64,000 nt of DNA from Actinobacteria bacterium OV450. Its GTDB lineage: Bacteria; Actinomycetota; Actinomycetes; Streptomycetales; Streptomycetaceae. The translations under genes were made by a program, and so were the position numbers. The stretch is from assembly GCA_001298555.1 (NCBI GenBank), contig LJCW01000372.1, positions 124,001 to 188,000 of the forward strand. Direction: 5' to 3'. The notes beneath the pieces are model-generated. The model had not been told where the DNA came from, did not search any database, and saw only the letters and a list, made by a program, of their open reading frames with translations. Of this stretch, positions 33,961 through 47,944 are shown piece after piece (positions within the stretch are counted from its first letter, which is position 1; the number at the start of each line of letters is the position of its first letter).

Positions 33961-34847
33961 ACCGGCGGCAGCAGACGGGCCGGCAGAGGCTGCGGAGCCT
34001 CCGTGGAGGCCTCTCCAAACGCATCCATAGGGCGCTCCCGGGGTACTCCGGGGGCGCCCTTCTTCGTGCGTGCGCCCCTGACCTGTTCGAATACGCCCCC
34101 TGTGGAGCAACTCATCCACAGATTCCGCGACTTTCTTCCGTCCACAGGGTGGGGACGGCCGCCGTCACCCACAATCTGTCCACAGGGCCCCGGTGTGAGG
34201 CACCATCAGAGCTGGTCAGCCCCCTGTGGAATTGTGCGCAAGCGTCATCCACAGCCTGTGGACAGAACTTTCGTCCACAGGCTCGTCCACGCCTCTGTCC
34301 ACCGCCGACCCACAGGTTCCCGCATCCTGTGCACAGGATGCGGCCGGTTACCCACATCGCTGTCCACTGTTCGGCAACATCGCACCCCCGGTCACCGCCC
34401 GGAGTGAAAGCCGTCACACGGAAGTCGACGTTTGGGTTGTGGAGTACCTGGGGAAAGCTGGGGACACACCTGTGGAGTAGTCGGGGTCACCTGGGGATGG
34501 CCTGTGCAGAAGTTTTCGTTCTCCACAGACGCACCGTGTTGTCCACCGGTGCCGCCCACAGGGTGTGGGGATAAAAAACGGCGGGTGACCTGCGAGAACC
34601 GGGTTATCCACCGTTTCCACAGGCCCTACTACTACCCCCATAGAGAGTTAGGCCGGTTTCGGTTTTCAAGCAGGTCCTGTGCACAACTCGGTGGGCGGCC
34701 CTCCCCGACACCTCGCTCCCGATTTGACCGGCGGCAGCAACGACTGTCGGCGCCGTACGTCAGACTGGTCCCCGGCATCGGTCGAGGCATCGACGAGCCG
34801 ACGACGAAGGCCGGCAGACGAGCGAGCAACAGCAGGAGGCGGTTCCG
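33961..34847. other. oriC: oriC: replication origin with DnaA-box array
   Basis: A gene-free 887 bp between dnaA and dnaN. About 20 DnaA-box-like nonamers in both orientations lie between 34101 and 34686, including 34112 TCATCCACA, 34176 CTGTCCACA, 34245 TCATCCACA, 34257 TGTGGACAG, 34271 TCGTCCACA, 34283, 34295, 34348 TTACCCACA, 34360, 34438, 34471 TGTGGAGTA, 34519 TTCTCCACA, 34539 TTGTCCACC, 34604 TTATCCACC, 34613 and 34678. Most deviate by one or two bases from TTRTCCACA, as in known Streptomyces origins. The short AT tract near 34569-34578 is the only visible candidate for unwinding. Confidence 0.96.
34029..34060 (+). terminator. Terminator after dnaA
   Basis: Hairpin with a 13-bp stem (one G-T pair) and 6-nt loop, about 70 nt after the dnaA stop, followed by TTCTT. 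It protects oriC from dnaA read-through. Confidence 0.75.
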
Positions 34848-35978
34848 GTGAAGATCCGGGTGGAGCGCGACGTACTCGCGGAGGCGGTGGCCTGGGCTGC
34901 ACGCAGCCTCCCGGCCCGGCCGCCGGTGCCCGTTCTCGCGGGCCTGCTGCTGAAGGCCGAGGACGGCACCCTGTCCCTCTCCGGCTTCGACTACGAGGTC
35001 TCCGCCCGCGTCTCCGTCGAGGCGGACGTCGAGGAGGACGGCACCGTCCTCGTCTCCGGCCGGCTGCTCGCCGACATCTGCCGCGCCCTGCCCAACCGCC
35101 CGGTGGAGATTTCCACAGACGGTGTACGGGCGACCGTGGTCTGCGGCTCCTCGCGATTCACACTCCACACCCTTCCTGCGGAGGAGTACCCGGCCCTGCC
35201 GCAGATGCCGACCGCGACCGGCACCGTGCCCGGTGAGGTCTTCGCCTCGGCCGCCGCCCAGGTCGCCATCGCCGCCGGCCGCGACGACACGCTGCCCGTG
35301 CTCACCGGTGTCCGCATCGAGATCGAGGGCGACCGCGTCACCCTCGCCTCCACCGACCGCTACCGCTTCGCGGTCCGCGAGTTCCTGTGGAAGCCGGAGA
35401 ACCCGGACGCCTCCGCCGTGGCCCTGGTGCCCGCGAAGACGCTCCTGGACACCGCCAAGTCCCTGACCAGCGGTGACACCGTCACCCTGGCGCTGTCCGG
35501 CTCCGGCGCGGGCGAGGGCCTCATCGGCTTCGAGGGTGCCGGCCGCCGCACGACGACCCGCCTCCTCGAAGGCGACCTGCCGAAGTACCGCACGCTGTTC
35601 CCGACCGAGTTCAACTCCGTCGCCGTGATCGAGACCGCCCCGTTCGTCGAGGCCGTCAAGCGCGTGGCCCTGGTGGCCGAGCGCAACACCCCGGTCCGCC
35701 TCAGCTTCGAGCAGGGCGTGCTGATCCTGGAGGCAGGCTCCTCCGACGATGCACAGGCTGTGGAACGTGTGGACGCCAAGCTCGAGGGCGACGACATCTC
35801 GATCGCCTTCAACCCGACCTTCCTGCTGGACGGTCTGAGCGCGATCGACTCGCCGGCCGCGCAGCTGAGCTTCACCACGTCCACCAAGCCGGCGCTGCTC
35901 AGCGGCCGTCCCGCGGTCGACGCCGAAGCCGACGAGGCGTACAAGTACCTGATCATGCCGGTGCGCCTGTCCGGCTGA
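34848..35978 (+). CDS. dnaN: DNA polymerase III beta sliding clamp
   Basis: 376 residues, normal clamp length with three repeated domains. It begins VKIRVERDVLAEAVAWAARS, contains RDDTLPVLTGVRIEIEG near the start of domain 2, and ends EAYKYLIMPVRLSG, the typical C-terminus. GTG start 8 nt after a perfect AGGAGG (34834-34839). The clamp encircles DNA and tethers polymerase III. DnaA-box-like sequences continue into the gene (for example 35110 and 35759). Confidence 0.98.
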   Translation: MKIRVERDVLAEAVAWAARSLPARPPVPVLAGLLLKAEDGTLSLSGFDYEVSARVSVEADVEEDGTVLVSGRLLADICRALPNRPVEISTDGVRATVVCGSSRFTLHTLPAEEYPALPQMPTATGTVPGEVFASAAAQVAIAAGRDDTLPVLTGVRIEIEGDRVTLASTDRYRFAVREFLWKPENPDASAVALVPAKTLLDTAKSLTSGDTVTLALSGSGAGEGLIGFEGAGRRTTTRLLEGDLPKYRTLFPTEFNSVAVIETAPFVEAVKRVALVAERNTPVRLSFEQGVLILEAGSSDDAQAVERVDAKLEGDDISIAFNPTFLLDGLSAIDSPAAQLSFTTSTKPALLSGRPAVDAEADEAYKYLIMPVRLSG

Positions 35979-35988
35979 CGCACGCGGA

Positions 35989-36030
35989 CGTCGGGCCCGG
36001 TCTCGCAAGGCTGCGGGGCCGGGCCCGACG
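35989..36030 (+). terminator. Terminator after dnaN
   Basis: A long hairpin: outer perfect 12-bp arms 35989-36000 and 36019-36030, with the inner 7 bases of each side also pairing (with G-T pairs) around a 4-nt loop. It begins 10 nt after the dnaN stop. Confidence 0.85.
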
Positions 36031-36203
36031 GCGTTCGCACCCCCGGCCCGTACCGCCCTCGGCCGCACCGCCCCGGCCCGTAGGCCCTCCGTGGAGCGCC
36101 CGTGGGGCCCGGCGGCACCGCCCGGCGTAGGCTCGGAGCCGGGGTGCCCCCGGGGAATCCGGGAACCCGGCACAGACGGCCACAACGCTTAAGGAACCAC
36201 CTG

Positions 36204-37079
36204 ATGGAGCTTGGTCTCGTCGGTCTCGGCAAGATGGGCGGCAACATGCGCGAGCGCATCCGCCGCGCAGGCCACACCGTCATCGGATACGACCGCAACC
36301 CGGACCTCGCCGATGTCCACAGCCTGCGGGAACTTGTGGACAGCCTGCAGGCCCCCCGCGTCGTGTGGGTGATGGTCCCGGCAGGTGCGGCGACGCAGTC
36401 GACCATCGACGAGCTCGGGGAGCTGCTCTCGATCGGCGACGTCGTCGTGGACGGCGGCAACTCGCGCTGGACCGACGACGAGAAGCACGCGGAGGAGCTC
36501 GCGGCCAAGGGCATCGGCTTCGTCGACTGCGGGGTCTCGGGCGGCGTCTGGGGCCTGGAGAACGGCTACGCGCTGATGTACGGCGGCGCGAAGGACCACG
36601 TCGCGCGGGTCCAGCCGGTCTTCGACGCGCTCAAGCCCGAGGGCGAGTTCGGGGCCGTGCACGCCGGCAAGGTGGGTGCGGGCCACTTCGCGAAGATGGT
36701 CCACAACGGCATCGAGTACGCCATGATGCAGGCCTACGCCGAGGGCTGGGAGCTGCTGGAGAAGGTGGACTCGGTCACCGACGTCCGCGAGGTGTTCCGG
36801 TCCTGGCAGGAGGGCACGGTCATCCGCTCGTGGCTGCTGGACCTCGCGGTGAACGCGCTGGACCAGGACGAGCACCTGGAGCAGCTGCGCGGCTTCGCGC
36901 AGGACTCGGGCGAGGGCCGGTGGACGGTGGAGGCGGCGATCGACAACGCCGTGCCGCTGCCCGCGATCACCGCCTCGCTCTTCGCGCGGTTCGCGTCCCG
37001 CCAGGACGACTCCCCGCAGATGAAGATGATCGCCGCCCTGCGCAACCAGTTCGGCGGCCACGCGGTCGAGAAGGCGTGA
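36204..37079 (+). CDS. gnd: 6-phosphogluconate dehydrogenase, decarboxylating (short form)
   Basis: 291 residues, starting MELGLVGLGKMGGNMRERIR with the Rossmann GxGxxG. Later motifs are VVDGGNSRW (about 84-92), FVDCGVSGGVWGLENGYALM (about 113-132, substrate-binding SGG) and the catalytic-lysine segment KVGAGHFAKMVHNGIEYAMM. It belongs to the short YqeC/GntZ-like group (about 300 residues), often NAD-preferring. It oxidises 6-phosphogluconate to ribulose-5-phosphate. Location between dnaN and recF is typical of Streptomyces. The ATG at 36204 matches the domain start; an upstream 34-residue extension is rejected. Confidence 0.95.
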   Translation: MELGLVGLGKMGGNMRERIRRAGHTVIGYDRNPDLADVHSLRELVDSLQAPRVVWVMVPAGAATQSTIDELGELLSIGDVVVDGGNSRWTDDEKHAEELAAKGIGFVDCGVSGGVWGLENGYALMYGGAKDHVARVQPVFDALKPEGEFGAVHAGKVGAGHFAKMVHNGIEYAMMQAYAEGWELLEKVDSVTDVREVFRSWQEGTVIRSWLLDLAVNALDQDEHLEQLRGFAQDSGEGRWTVEAAIDNAVPLPAITASLFARFASRQDDSPQMKMIAALRNQFGGHAVEKA

Positions 37080-37109
37080 TCCACAGCACGACGCACGTGA
37101 TCCACAGCA
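37076..37109. repeat. Direct repeat with DnaA-box-like core before recF
   Basis: GTGATCCACAGCA occurs at 37076-37088 (overlapping the gnd stop) and again at 37097-37109, 21 bp apart, two helical turns. CACAGCA recurs twice more before recF. The TGATCCACA core is two bases from a DnaA box. Confidence 0.5.
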
Positions 37110-37193
37110 GGACCCAGTAGTACACAGCAGTGCACCACCGCTCCACAGCAGCACGGAGCAGAGCAGCAGGAAGCCGGGGGAGGTCGGCGCCGT

Positions 37194-38330
37194 ATGCACG
37201 TCTCGCATCTCTCACTGGCCGACTTCCGCTCGTACGCCCGGGCCGAGGTCGAGCTCGGCCCGGGCATCACCGCCTTCGTGGGCCCCAACGGCCAGGGCAA
37301 GACGAACCTCGTCGAGGCCATCGGCTACCTGGCCACGCTGGGCAGCCACCGGGTCTCCTCGGACGCGCCGCTGGTGCGCATGGGCGCCGACCGGGCGGTC
37401 ATCCGCGCCGCCGTCACCCACGGGGAGCGCCGGCAGCTCGTGGAGCTGGAGCTGAACCCGGGGCGGGCCAACCGTGCCCGGATCAACAGGTCCTCGCAGG
37501 TCAGGCCGCGGGACGTGCTGGGGATCGTACGGACGGTGCTGTTCGCGCCGGAGGACCTGGCCCTGGTGAAGGGGGACCCCGGGGAACGCCGGCGGTTCCT
37601 CGACGAGCTGGTCACGGCCCGCTCCCCGCGGATGGCGGGAGTCCGGTCGGACTACGAGCGGGTGCTCAAGCAGCGCAACACGCTCCTGAAGTCGGCGGCG
37701 ATGGCCCGCCGCCACGGCGGCCGCTCCATGGACCTGTCCACCCTCGACGTCTGGGACCAGCACCTCGCGCGCGCGGGCGCGGAGCTGCTGGCGCAGCGCC
37801 TCGACCTGATCGCGACGCTGCTGCCGCTGGCGGACAAGGCGTACGAGCAGCTCGCGCCCGGCGGCGGCCCGCTGGGGCTGGCGTACAGGGCCTCGGCGGG
37901 CGAGCCGGTGGACAGCGGTGAGGCGCGGACCCGCGAGGCGCTGTACGAGGTGGTGCTGGCGGCCCTGGCCGAGGTGCGCAAGCAGGAGATCGAGCGCGGC
38001 GTGACCCTCGTGGGCCCGCACCGGGACGACGTGCTGCTGCGGCTGGGCGACCTCCCGGCGAAGGGGTACGCGAGCCATGGAGAGTCCTGGTCGTACGCGC
38101 TGGCGCTGCGGCTGGCCTCGTACGAGCTGCTGCGCTCGGAGGGCGCCGAGCCGGTGCTGATCCTGGACGACGTGTTCGCGGAGCTGGACGCGCGCCGCCG
38201 GGAGCGGCTGGCGGAGCTGGTGGCTCCGGGCGAGCAGGTACTGGTGACGGCGGCGGTGGACGACGATGTTCCGGGCGTGCTGGCGGGGACGCGGTTCGGG
38301 GTGTCCGGCGGTGAGGTGACCCGGTTGTGA
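37194..38330 (+). CDS. recF: DNA replication and repair protein RecF
   Basis: 378 residues. Walker [20 protein letters not shown] is near 27-45, [12 protein letters not shown] near 278-289, the ABC-type signature [20 protein letters not shown] near 297-316, and Walker [22 protein letters not shown] near 320-340. It loads RecA at ssDNA gaps with RecO and RecR. Its stop overlaps the start of dciA by 4 nt. Confidence 0.98.
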   Translation: MHVSHLSLADFRSYARAEVELGPGITAFVGPNGQGKTNLVEAIGYLATLGSHRVSSDAPLVRMGADRAVIRAAVTHGERRQLVELELNPGRANRARINRSSQVRPRDVLGIVRTVLFAPEDLALVKGDPGERRRFLDELVTARSPRMAGVRSDYERVLKQRNTLLKSAAMARRHGGRSMDLSTLDVWDQHLARAGAELLAQRLDLIATLLPLADKAYEQLAPGGGPLGLAYRASAGEPVDSGEARTREALYEVVLAALAEVRKQEIERGVTLVGPHRDDVLLRLGDLPAKGYASHGESWSYALALRLASYELLRSEGAEPVLILDDVFAELDARRRERLAELVAPGEQVLVTAAVDDDVPGVLAGTRFGVSGGEVTRL

Positions 38331-38854
38331 GCGATGACACGCAAGGACCCCGCAAGGTCCCGGAGCCCTCGGGCGTGGACCTCGCGCGGCAGGCGCTGGC
38401 GGCGGCCCGGGAGCAGGCACGGGCCCGGGGCAACGCGGCGGCGGGGAAGAAGGGGGGCCGTCAGCCGGGGCTGCGCTCGGGCGCGCGTGCGGACGGCCGG
38501 GATCCGATGCCGCTGATGGCGGCGCTGGACCGGCTGCGCACGGAGCGCGGCTGGGAGATGCCGATGGCGGTGGCGGGCGTGATGGAGCGCTGGCCGGAGA
38601 TCGTCGGCCCGGAGATCGCGGCGCACTGTGAACCGGACCGGTACGAGGACCGTGAACTGGTCGTGCGGTGCGATTCCTCGGCGTGGGCGGCGCAGCTGAA
38701 GCTGCTGGCTCCGCAGCTGGTGGCGCGGCTGAACGCCGACCTGGGGCAGGGCACGGTCCGGATGATCAAGGTCCAGGGCCCGGGTGGGCGGCCGAAGCGG
38801 TACGGGCCCTTGCGGGCGCCGGGCAGCAGCGGTCCCGGGGACACCTGGGGCTGA
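38327..38854 (+). CDS. dciA: DUF721 protein, DciA-like helicase loader
   Basis: 175 residues, GTG start overlapping recF by 4 nt. After a disordered basic N-terminus (about 1-60) comes the DUF721 domain: [20 protein letters not shown] near 77-96, [20 protein letters not shown] near 109-128, and [12 protein letters not shown]. DciA proteins interact with and help load the replicative helicase DnaB in bacteria without DnaC/DnaI, and the equivalent gene lies between recF and gyrB in mycobacteria. Function assigned by family; not tested here. Confidence 0.88.
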   Translation: MSDDTQGPRKVPEPSGVDLARQALAAAREQARARGNAAAGKKGGRQPGLRSGARADGRDPMPLMAALDRLRTERGWEMPMAVAGVMERWPEIVGPEIAAHCEPDRYEDRELVVRCDSSAWAAQLKLLAPQLVARLNADLGQGTVRMIKVQGPGGRPKRYGPLRAPGSSGPGDTWG

Positions 38855-41288
<2,434 letters not shown>

Positions 41289-41329
41289 GTCGGTCTCCGC
41301 TGACCGCCTGAAAGGACTTCTGACCAGCA

Positions 41330-43933
<2,604 letters not shown>

Positions 43934-43936
43934 GTC

Positions 43937-44632
43937 GTGAGTGGAGCCACGGGCGCCGGACCGGCCAAGACTGGGGAGGACGGTGCCCGTGGCCCCGCCG
44001 CGGAATCCCAGGGCGGGGGCGCCGAAGCCGGGGACAGGGGGAGGACCGTGACGGACACCCGCAAGCCCAAGAAGGAGAAGGCCGCCCCGGCGGCCGCCGC
44101 CGCAGCCGCGACCGCGGCGCCGGCCGCCGGCCGCCAGCCGGAGCAGCCGTACCACCCGCCGCAGGCCTACACGGCGCCCTCGGGCGCTCCGGGTGTGCCG
44201 CGGGCGGCCGGGGACACCGGTGCGCAGCGCAAGCCGCGTACGGGTGCCCGTACGACGCCCAGGACGCGCAAGGCGCGGCTGCGGGTGGCCAAGGCCGATC
44301 CGTGGTCGGTGATGAAGGTCAGCTTCCTGCTGTCGATCGCGCTGGGCGTGTGCACCGTCGTGGCGGCGGCCGTGCTGTGGATGGTCATGGACGCCATGGG
44401 CGTTTTCTCGACCGTCGGCGGCACCATCAGCGAGGCGACCGGGTCGAACGAGAGCAACGGCTTCGACCTCCAGTCGTTCCTGTCGCTGCCGCGCGTTCTG
44501 ATCTTCACGTCGGTCATCGCGGTGATCGACGTGGTGCTGGCGACGGCACTGGCGACGCTGGGCGCGTTCATCTACAACCTGTCGGCGGGCTTCGTCGGCG
44601 GTGTGGAGCTCACGCTCGCCGAGGACGAATGA
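43937..44632 (+). CDS. DUF3566 membrane protein
   Basis: 231 residues, GTG start 4 nt after gyrA. The N-terminal 120 residues are Ala/Pro/Lys-rich and disordered-like. The C-terminal half is the DUF3566 domain with two membrane helices: about 131-153 (VSFLLSIALGVCTVVAAAVLWMV, here described by position) and 195-217 (FTSVIAVIDVVLATALATLG). DUF3566 follows gyrA in most actinobacteria. Function unknown; the coupling to gyrA suggests co-expression. Confidence 0.9.
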   Translation: MSGATGAGPAKTGEDGARGPAAESQGGGAEAGDRGRTVTDTRKPKKEKAAPAAAAAAATAAPAAGRQPEQPYHPPQAYTAPSGAPGVPRAAGDTGAQRKPRTGARTTPRTRKARLRVAKADPWSVMKVSFLLSIALGVCTVVAAAVLWMVMDAMGVFSTVGGTISEATGSNESNGFDLQSFLSLPRVLIFTSVIAVIDVVLATALATLGAFIYNLSAGFVGGVELTLAEDE

Positions 44633-44672
44633 CCGCTGACTGACCTGCGGGGACTGCCCGGCGGAACGGATT

Positions 44673-44701
44673 TTGGCGGGACCGTGTCTGTGCGCTAATC
44701 T
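44673..44701 (+). promoter_or_regulatory. tRNA-Ile promoter
   Basis: TTGGCG (44673-44678), 17-bp spacer, TAATCT (44696-44701), 25 bp before the mature tRNA-Ile 5' end. A good match to a vegetative promoter. Confidence 0.75.
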
Positions 44702-44726
44702 TCAGGAGTCAGCGCGCAGCGCGGAT

Positions 44727-44800
44727 GGGGCTATAGCTCAGTTGGTTAGAGCGCATCCCTGATAAGGATGAGGCCACAGGTTCAAATCCTGTTAGCCCCA
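44727..44800 (+). tRNA. tRNA-Ile (GAU)
   Basis: 74-nt tRNA with 7-bp acceptor stem GGGGCTA/TAGCCCC, D-loop AGCTCAGTTGGTTAGAGC, anticodon GAT at 44761-44763 within CTGATAA, and T-loop GGTTCAAATCC. Discriminator A; CCA is not encoded. It is a solitary tRNA, not part of an rRNA operon. Confidence 0.97.
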
Positions 44801-44804
44801 CAGT

Positions 44805-44843
44805 GAAGAAGACCCCCAGGCCATCGGCCTGGGGGTCTTCTTC
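44805..44843 (+). terminator. Terminator after tRNA-Ile
   Basis: A perfect 18-bp stem with a 3-nt ATC loop, 4 nt after the tRNA. The right arm ends CTTCTTC. Confidence 0.92.
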
Positions 44844-44945
44844 GTAGGGCCAGTTGCGGGGTTCCCAGGTCACCGAACGGTATCGGTGCGTGTGTATTGT
44901 TGGCCGTCAGAAGTCCCCAACGTCAATGAAAGACGAGGTCGCGCG

Positions 44946-45080
44946 GTGAAGAAGCTGCTCCTGGTCGCACTGGCCGCCATCGGCGGGCTCCTCGTGTACC
45001 GCCAGATCCAGGCGGACCGCGCCGAGCAGGACCTGTGGACGGAGGCAACCGACTCCGTGCCTTCTGGTTCCGGTGTGTGA
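44946..45080 (+). CDS. DLW-39 family microprotein
   Basis: 44 residues from the GTG at 44946, with GAGG 8 nt upstream. A short N-terminal membrane helix (KKLLLVALAAIGGLLVYR) is followed by QIQADRAEQDLWTEATDSVP, which contains the DLW motif naming the family. It is found downstream of gyrA in most Streptomyces and many actinobacteria. Function unknown. It has its own terminator 20 nt downstream. Confidence 0.85.
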   Translation: MKKLLLVALAAIGGLLVYRQIQADRAEQDLWTEATDSVPSGSGV

Positions 45081-45100
45081 GGCCGAAAGCCGATCTCACG

Positions 45101-45130
45101 AAGCCCCGGTTGCCGCTGCGGCCGGGGCTT
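45101..45130 (+). terminator. Terminator after DLW-39 gene
   Basis: 9-bp stem AAGCCCCGG/CCGGGGCTT with a 12-nt loop, followed by TGTG. It lies 20 nt after the microprotein stop. Confidence 0.75.
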
Positions 45131-45140
45131 TGTGCTGTTC

Positions 45141-45190
45141 TGTGACAAAAAGTTACGTTATGCAAAGATTTGGCTTGCGTTAGCAAAATC
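45141..45190. promoter_or_regulatory. AT-rich island with repeated CGTTA motif
   Basis: An unusually AT-rich stretch for this genome, immediately before the gene at 45202. It holds two similar elements, CGTTATGCAAAG (45156-45167) and GCGTTAGCAAAAT (45177-45189). The spacing of 22 bp suggests a tandem operator or an upstream promoter element. No known regulator motif is recognised. Confidence 0.35.
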
Positions 45191-45201
45191 GGGGTGGCGT
45201 G

Positions 45202-46506
45202 ATGGGTCGGGTGCGGACGACGGCTCTGGCGGGGGCGGCGGCCCTGGGGCTGGCCCTGTGCCCGCCGGGGGCGGCGCAGGCCGCCACGGTGCCGCCGCAG
45301 CCCGCGCCGGGGTACCGCGCAGCCGAGGGCGCACAGCGGATCGAGGGCAGGCCCACCAGCGCGGACGCCCCGCTCGTGGCCCCCGGCCAGGTCTACGCGG
45401 ACACGATGGGCCCGGGCGAGCGCGTCTACCGGCTGAACCTCGACGACGCCTCCAGCGTGTACTTCTCCGCCGTGGTCCAGCCCCCGCGCGGTGCGAAGGT
45501 CGGGTACTCCGACGGCCTCGAAGTCGAGATCATGAGCCGGGAAGGCGCGCGCTGCCCGAACAACCCCGGCCGGGCCGGCTTCGGCCGCGACCCGGTCCCG
45601 CTCGGTGCGGTCGCCGTCCGGCGGCTTGAGGAGGACGCCGACTGCCAGGGAGCCGGCGTGTACTTCGCGAAGGTCACCCGCACCGCCGGCAAGGACTCCG
45701 ACCAGAGCGCGTGGCCGGTGGAACTCCTGCTCCTGCGCGAACCCGCCCTCACCGCCGGCAGCGCCCCGACCACCGCGCCCGGGGTCTGGCCCTCCGCCTC
45801 GCCGACCCTGCCCGGCACCGAGCCCGTGGACCGCACCGGCGGCACCGGGTTCAACGACGCCCGCGCGCTGGGCACCGGGGTCTGGCGGGACGGCCTGCGG
45901 CCCGGACAGACCCGCTTCTACCGGGTGCCGCTCGACTGGGGACAGCAGCTGGGGCTGAGCGCGGAGCTCTCCGACGCCAGGATGACAAAGCCGTACGGGT
46001 CCGCCTCCGACGGGCTCACCGTCGCGCTGTACAGCCCGTACCGGGGCCTGGTCGAGGACAAGGACGTCGCGTACGGGGGCAAGCAGGCGGGCCTGACCCT
46101 GCCGAAGACGGCGCCGGTGGCGTACGAGAACCGCTTCGCGGACACCGACGCGGTGCGCGGGGTCCGGCTGGCCGGCTGGTACTACGTCGCCGTCACCCTG
46201 GGCGGCAGGGTGGCCGAGTTCACCGAGGACGCGACGCCGGTCCCGCTGACCCTGCGCATGGAGGTCACCGGCGGCCCGGCCGGGGCGCCCCGGTACGAGG
46301 AGAGCCTGGCCGCCGCCGGATTCGGGGTCGGGGCCGACGACAGGGCCGCCGCCCGGGACGGGCTCACCGCCCCCGAGGCGGCGGAGGCCGCCGGCAGCCG
46401 CTCGGTGATGCGGGTCGTGGCGGGCGCGGGCCTCTCCGCCGGGACGGTGCTGCTGCTCGTACTCGGCGGGTGGCTGCTGCTGGCGCGCCGCGGGCGCACG
46501 GCGTAG
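45202..46506 (+). CDS. Secreted, C-terminally anchored protein of unknown function
   Basis: 434 residues from the ATG (a GTG one codon earlier is also possible). A signal peptide is clear (TTALAGAAALGLALCPPGAA, cleavage after AQA). Two similar beta-rich halves follow, each with GxRVYRL or GQTRFYRVPL-type strands reminiscent of pre-peptidase/jelly-roll domains: GPGERVYRLNLDDASSVYF near 73-91 and LRPGQTRFYRVPLDWGQQLG near 233-252. A C-terminal helix at about 409-428 and a basic RRGRTA end anchor it. No catalytic motif is seen. It is convergent with the kinase gene. Confidence 0.8.
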   Translation: MGRVRTTALAGAAALGLALCPPGAAQAATVPPQPAPGYRAAEGAQRIEGRPTSADAPLVAPGQVYADTMGPGERVYRLNLDDASSVYFSAVVQPPRGAKVGYSDGLEVEIMSREGARCPNNPGRAGFGRDPVPLGAVAVRRLEEDADCQGAGVYFAKVTRTAGKDSDQSAWPVELLLLREPALTAGSAPTTAPGVWPSASPTLPGTEPVDRTGGTGFNDARALGTGVWRDGLRPGQTRFYRVPLDWGQQLGLSAELSDARMTKPYGSASDGLTVALYSPYRGLVEDKDVAYGGKQAGLTLPKTAPVAYENRFADTDAVRGVRLAGWYYVAVTLGGRVAEFTEDATPVPLTLRMEVTGGPAGAPRYEESLAAAGFGVGADDRAAARDGLTAPEAAEAAGSRSVMRVVAGAGLSAGTVLLLVLGGWLLLARRGRTA

Positions 46507-46568
46507 CTCCACGGCGTAGCTCCGCTGCGGGCGGGCGGGCGGCGGACGGATCAGATCCGGCGGGCGGA

Positions 46569-47897
46569 TCAGATGCGGGTCAGCGCCCAGACGCCGACCG
46601 CGAAGCACAGCAGCGCGGCGGTGAGGATCGCGGCCGTGACCTTCGCCGGAGGCGGGGCGATCCCGCCGGTCCGTACGGGCCGCGCGGACGCCGGTGCCGG
46701 TGTGACGGCGGGGGCGGCGGCGGTGGCGGTGCCGGGGGTCCCGGGGCGCTCCGGCGGCCGGAGGTGGAAGCTCCCGGTCTCCGGGGGACCGAACTCCCCG
46801 GCCGGGGGCGGCCCGAACCCCGCCGGGGCCGGCTGCGCGGGGGCCGCGGACACGCCGGGCGCGATGCCGGGCGCGACGGTGGTGGGCGTGACGGGGGTGG
46901 GCGTGACGGGGGCCGCGGACACGGCGGGCGCGACGCCGGGCGGCTCGGCCGGTGCGGCGGACGGCCGGAGCGGGACCCCCGCCGCGGTGGACGCCCCGGG
47001 GGTCACCGCGGCCGTGCTCAGCGGCCCCTGGGGCCCGAAACCGGCGGGGAGCGGCCCCAGTTGGTCGAACACCTCCACCGGATCCTCGTCCGCAGGGGGC
47101 GGCCCGAGCAGCTGCACGGCCTCGGCAAGGGCCTTGCGGGCCCCTGTGGCGGTCCGGAACCGGCTCCCGGGGTCCGGTTGGAGGAGGTTGGCGATGACGT
47201 CCCACAGGGGCACCGGGACGCCTTCGGGGGCGCCGGGGGTGCCATGGGCGAGGAAGTGCTCCACCAGGGCCCGGGAATCGGGCTTGCCGCCCTTGAGGAG
47301 GCAGAGGGCGACCAGCCCGACGGCGAAGAGGTCCGCGGGGAAGTCGGGTTCGGAGCCGAGCAGTTGTTCCGGGGCGAGGTAGCCGGGAGTGCCCACGACG
47401 TAGTCGGTCTCGGTCAGGCGCGGCTCGCCCTTGCGCATCGAGATGCCGAAGTCGGACAGCCGCAGGTGCGGCCGTCCGCTTCCGGTGGCCTCCATCAGGA
47501 TGTTGGCCGGTTTGACGTCGCGGTGGACGACGCCCTCCGCGTGGACGGCGGCCAGCCCCGACAGGAGCTGGTCGAGCAGCGTGCACACGAAAGCGGGCGG
47601 CAGCGGGCCGTAGTCCCCGATCACGTGGGCGAGCGAACCGCCGGCGACGAGGTCCATCGTGAACAGGACCTTGTCGTCGTCCGCCGCCCAGCTGGCCGGG
47701 GCCAGCACGTGCGGGTGGTCGATGCGCAGGGCCTGCTCGCGGACGAACCGGAGCAGGGTGTGGGCGTCGCTCTGCCGCAGGACCTTGGCGGCGACGTACC
47801 GGCGGCGCCGGTGGTCCCAGGCCCGCCACACGGCACCCGCGCCCCCGCGCCCGATCGGATCGATCAGCTCGTACCGGCCGGCGAAGACCTCACCCAT
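46569..47897 (-). CDS. Serine/threonine protein kinase
   Basis: 442 residues. An intact Hanks-type kinase domain (about 1-270): glycine loop IGRGGAGAVW, ATP lysine K38 in VAAKVL, catalytic loop VVHRDVKPANIL with D127, SDFGIS with D149, and GTPGYLAPEQLLG. A 140-residue Pro/Ala/Thr-rich linker follows, then a C-terminal membrane helix (about 421-439, VTAAILTAALLCFAVGVWA) with almost nothing outside, so it has no sensor domain. It lies 47 nt after an HTH gene on the same strand, suggesting a functional pair. Confidence 0.93.
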   Translation of the reverse strand: MGEVFAGRYELIDPIGRGGAGAVWRAWDHRRRRYVAAKVLRQSDAHTLLRFVREQALRIDHPHVLAPASWAADDDKVLFTMDLVAGGSLAHVIGDYGPLPPAFVCTLLDQLLSGLAAVHAEGVVHRDVKPANILMEATGSGRPHLRLSDFGISMRKGEPRLTETDYVVGTPGYLAPEQLLGSEPDFPADLFAVGLVALCLLKGGKPDSRALVEHFLAHGTPGAPEGVPVPLWDVIANLLQPDPGSRFRTATGARKALAEAVQLLGPPPADEDPVEVFDQLGPLPAGFGPQGPLSTAAVTPGASTAAGVPLRPSAAPAEPPGVAPAVSAAPVTPTPVTPTTVAPGIAPGVSAAPAQPAPAGFGPPPAGEFGPPETGSFHLRPPERPGTPGTATAAAPAVTPAPASARPVRTGGIAPPPAKVTAAILTAALLCFAVGVWALTRI

Positions 47898-47944
47898 CGC
47901 TGCGCCCGTCCCCCGTCCCCCGCCGTGTGCGTGCGTCCGTGGTG

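Noticed and set aside
34029-34847. CRISPR-like array in oriC from the many repeated TCCACA words
   Set aside because: The repeats are 9-bp DnaA boxes at irregular spacing and in both orientations, not regular direct repeats with uniform spacers.
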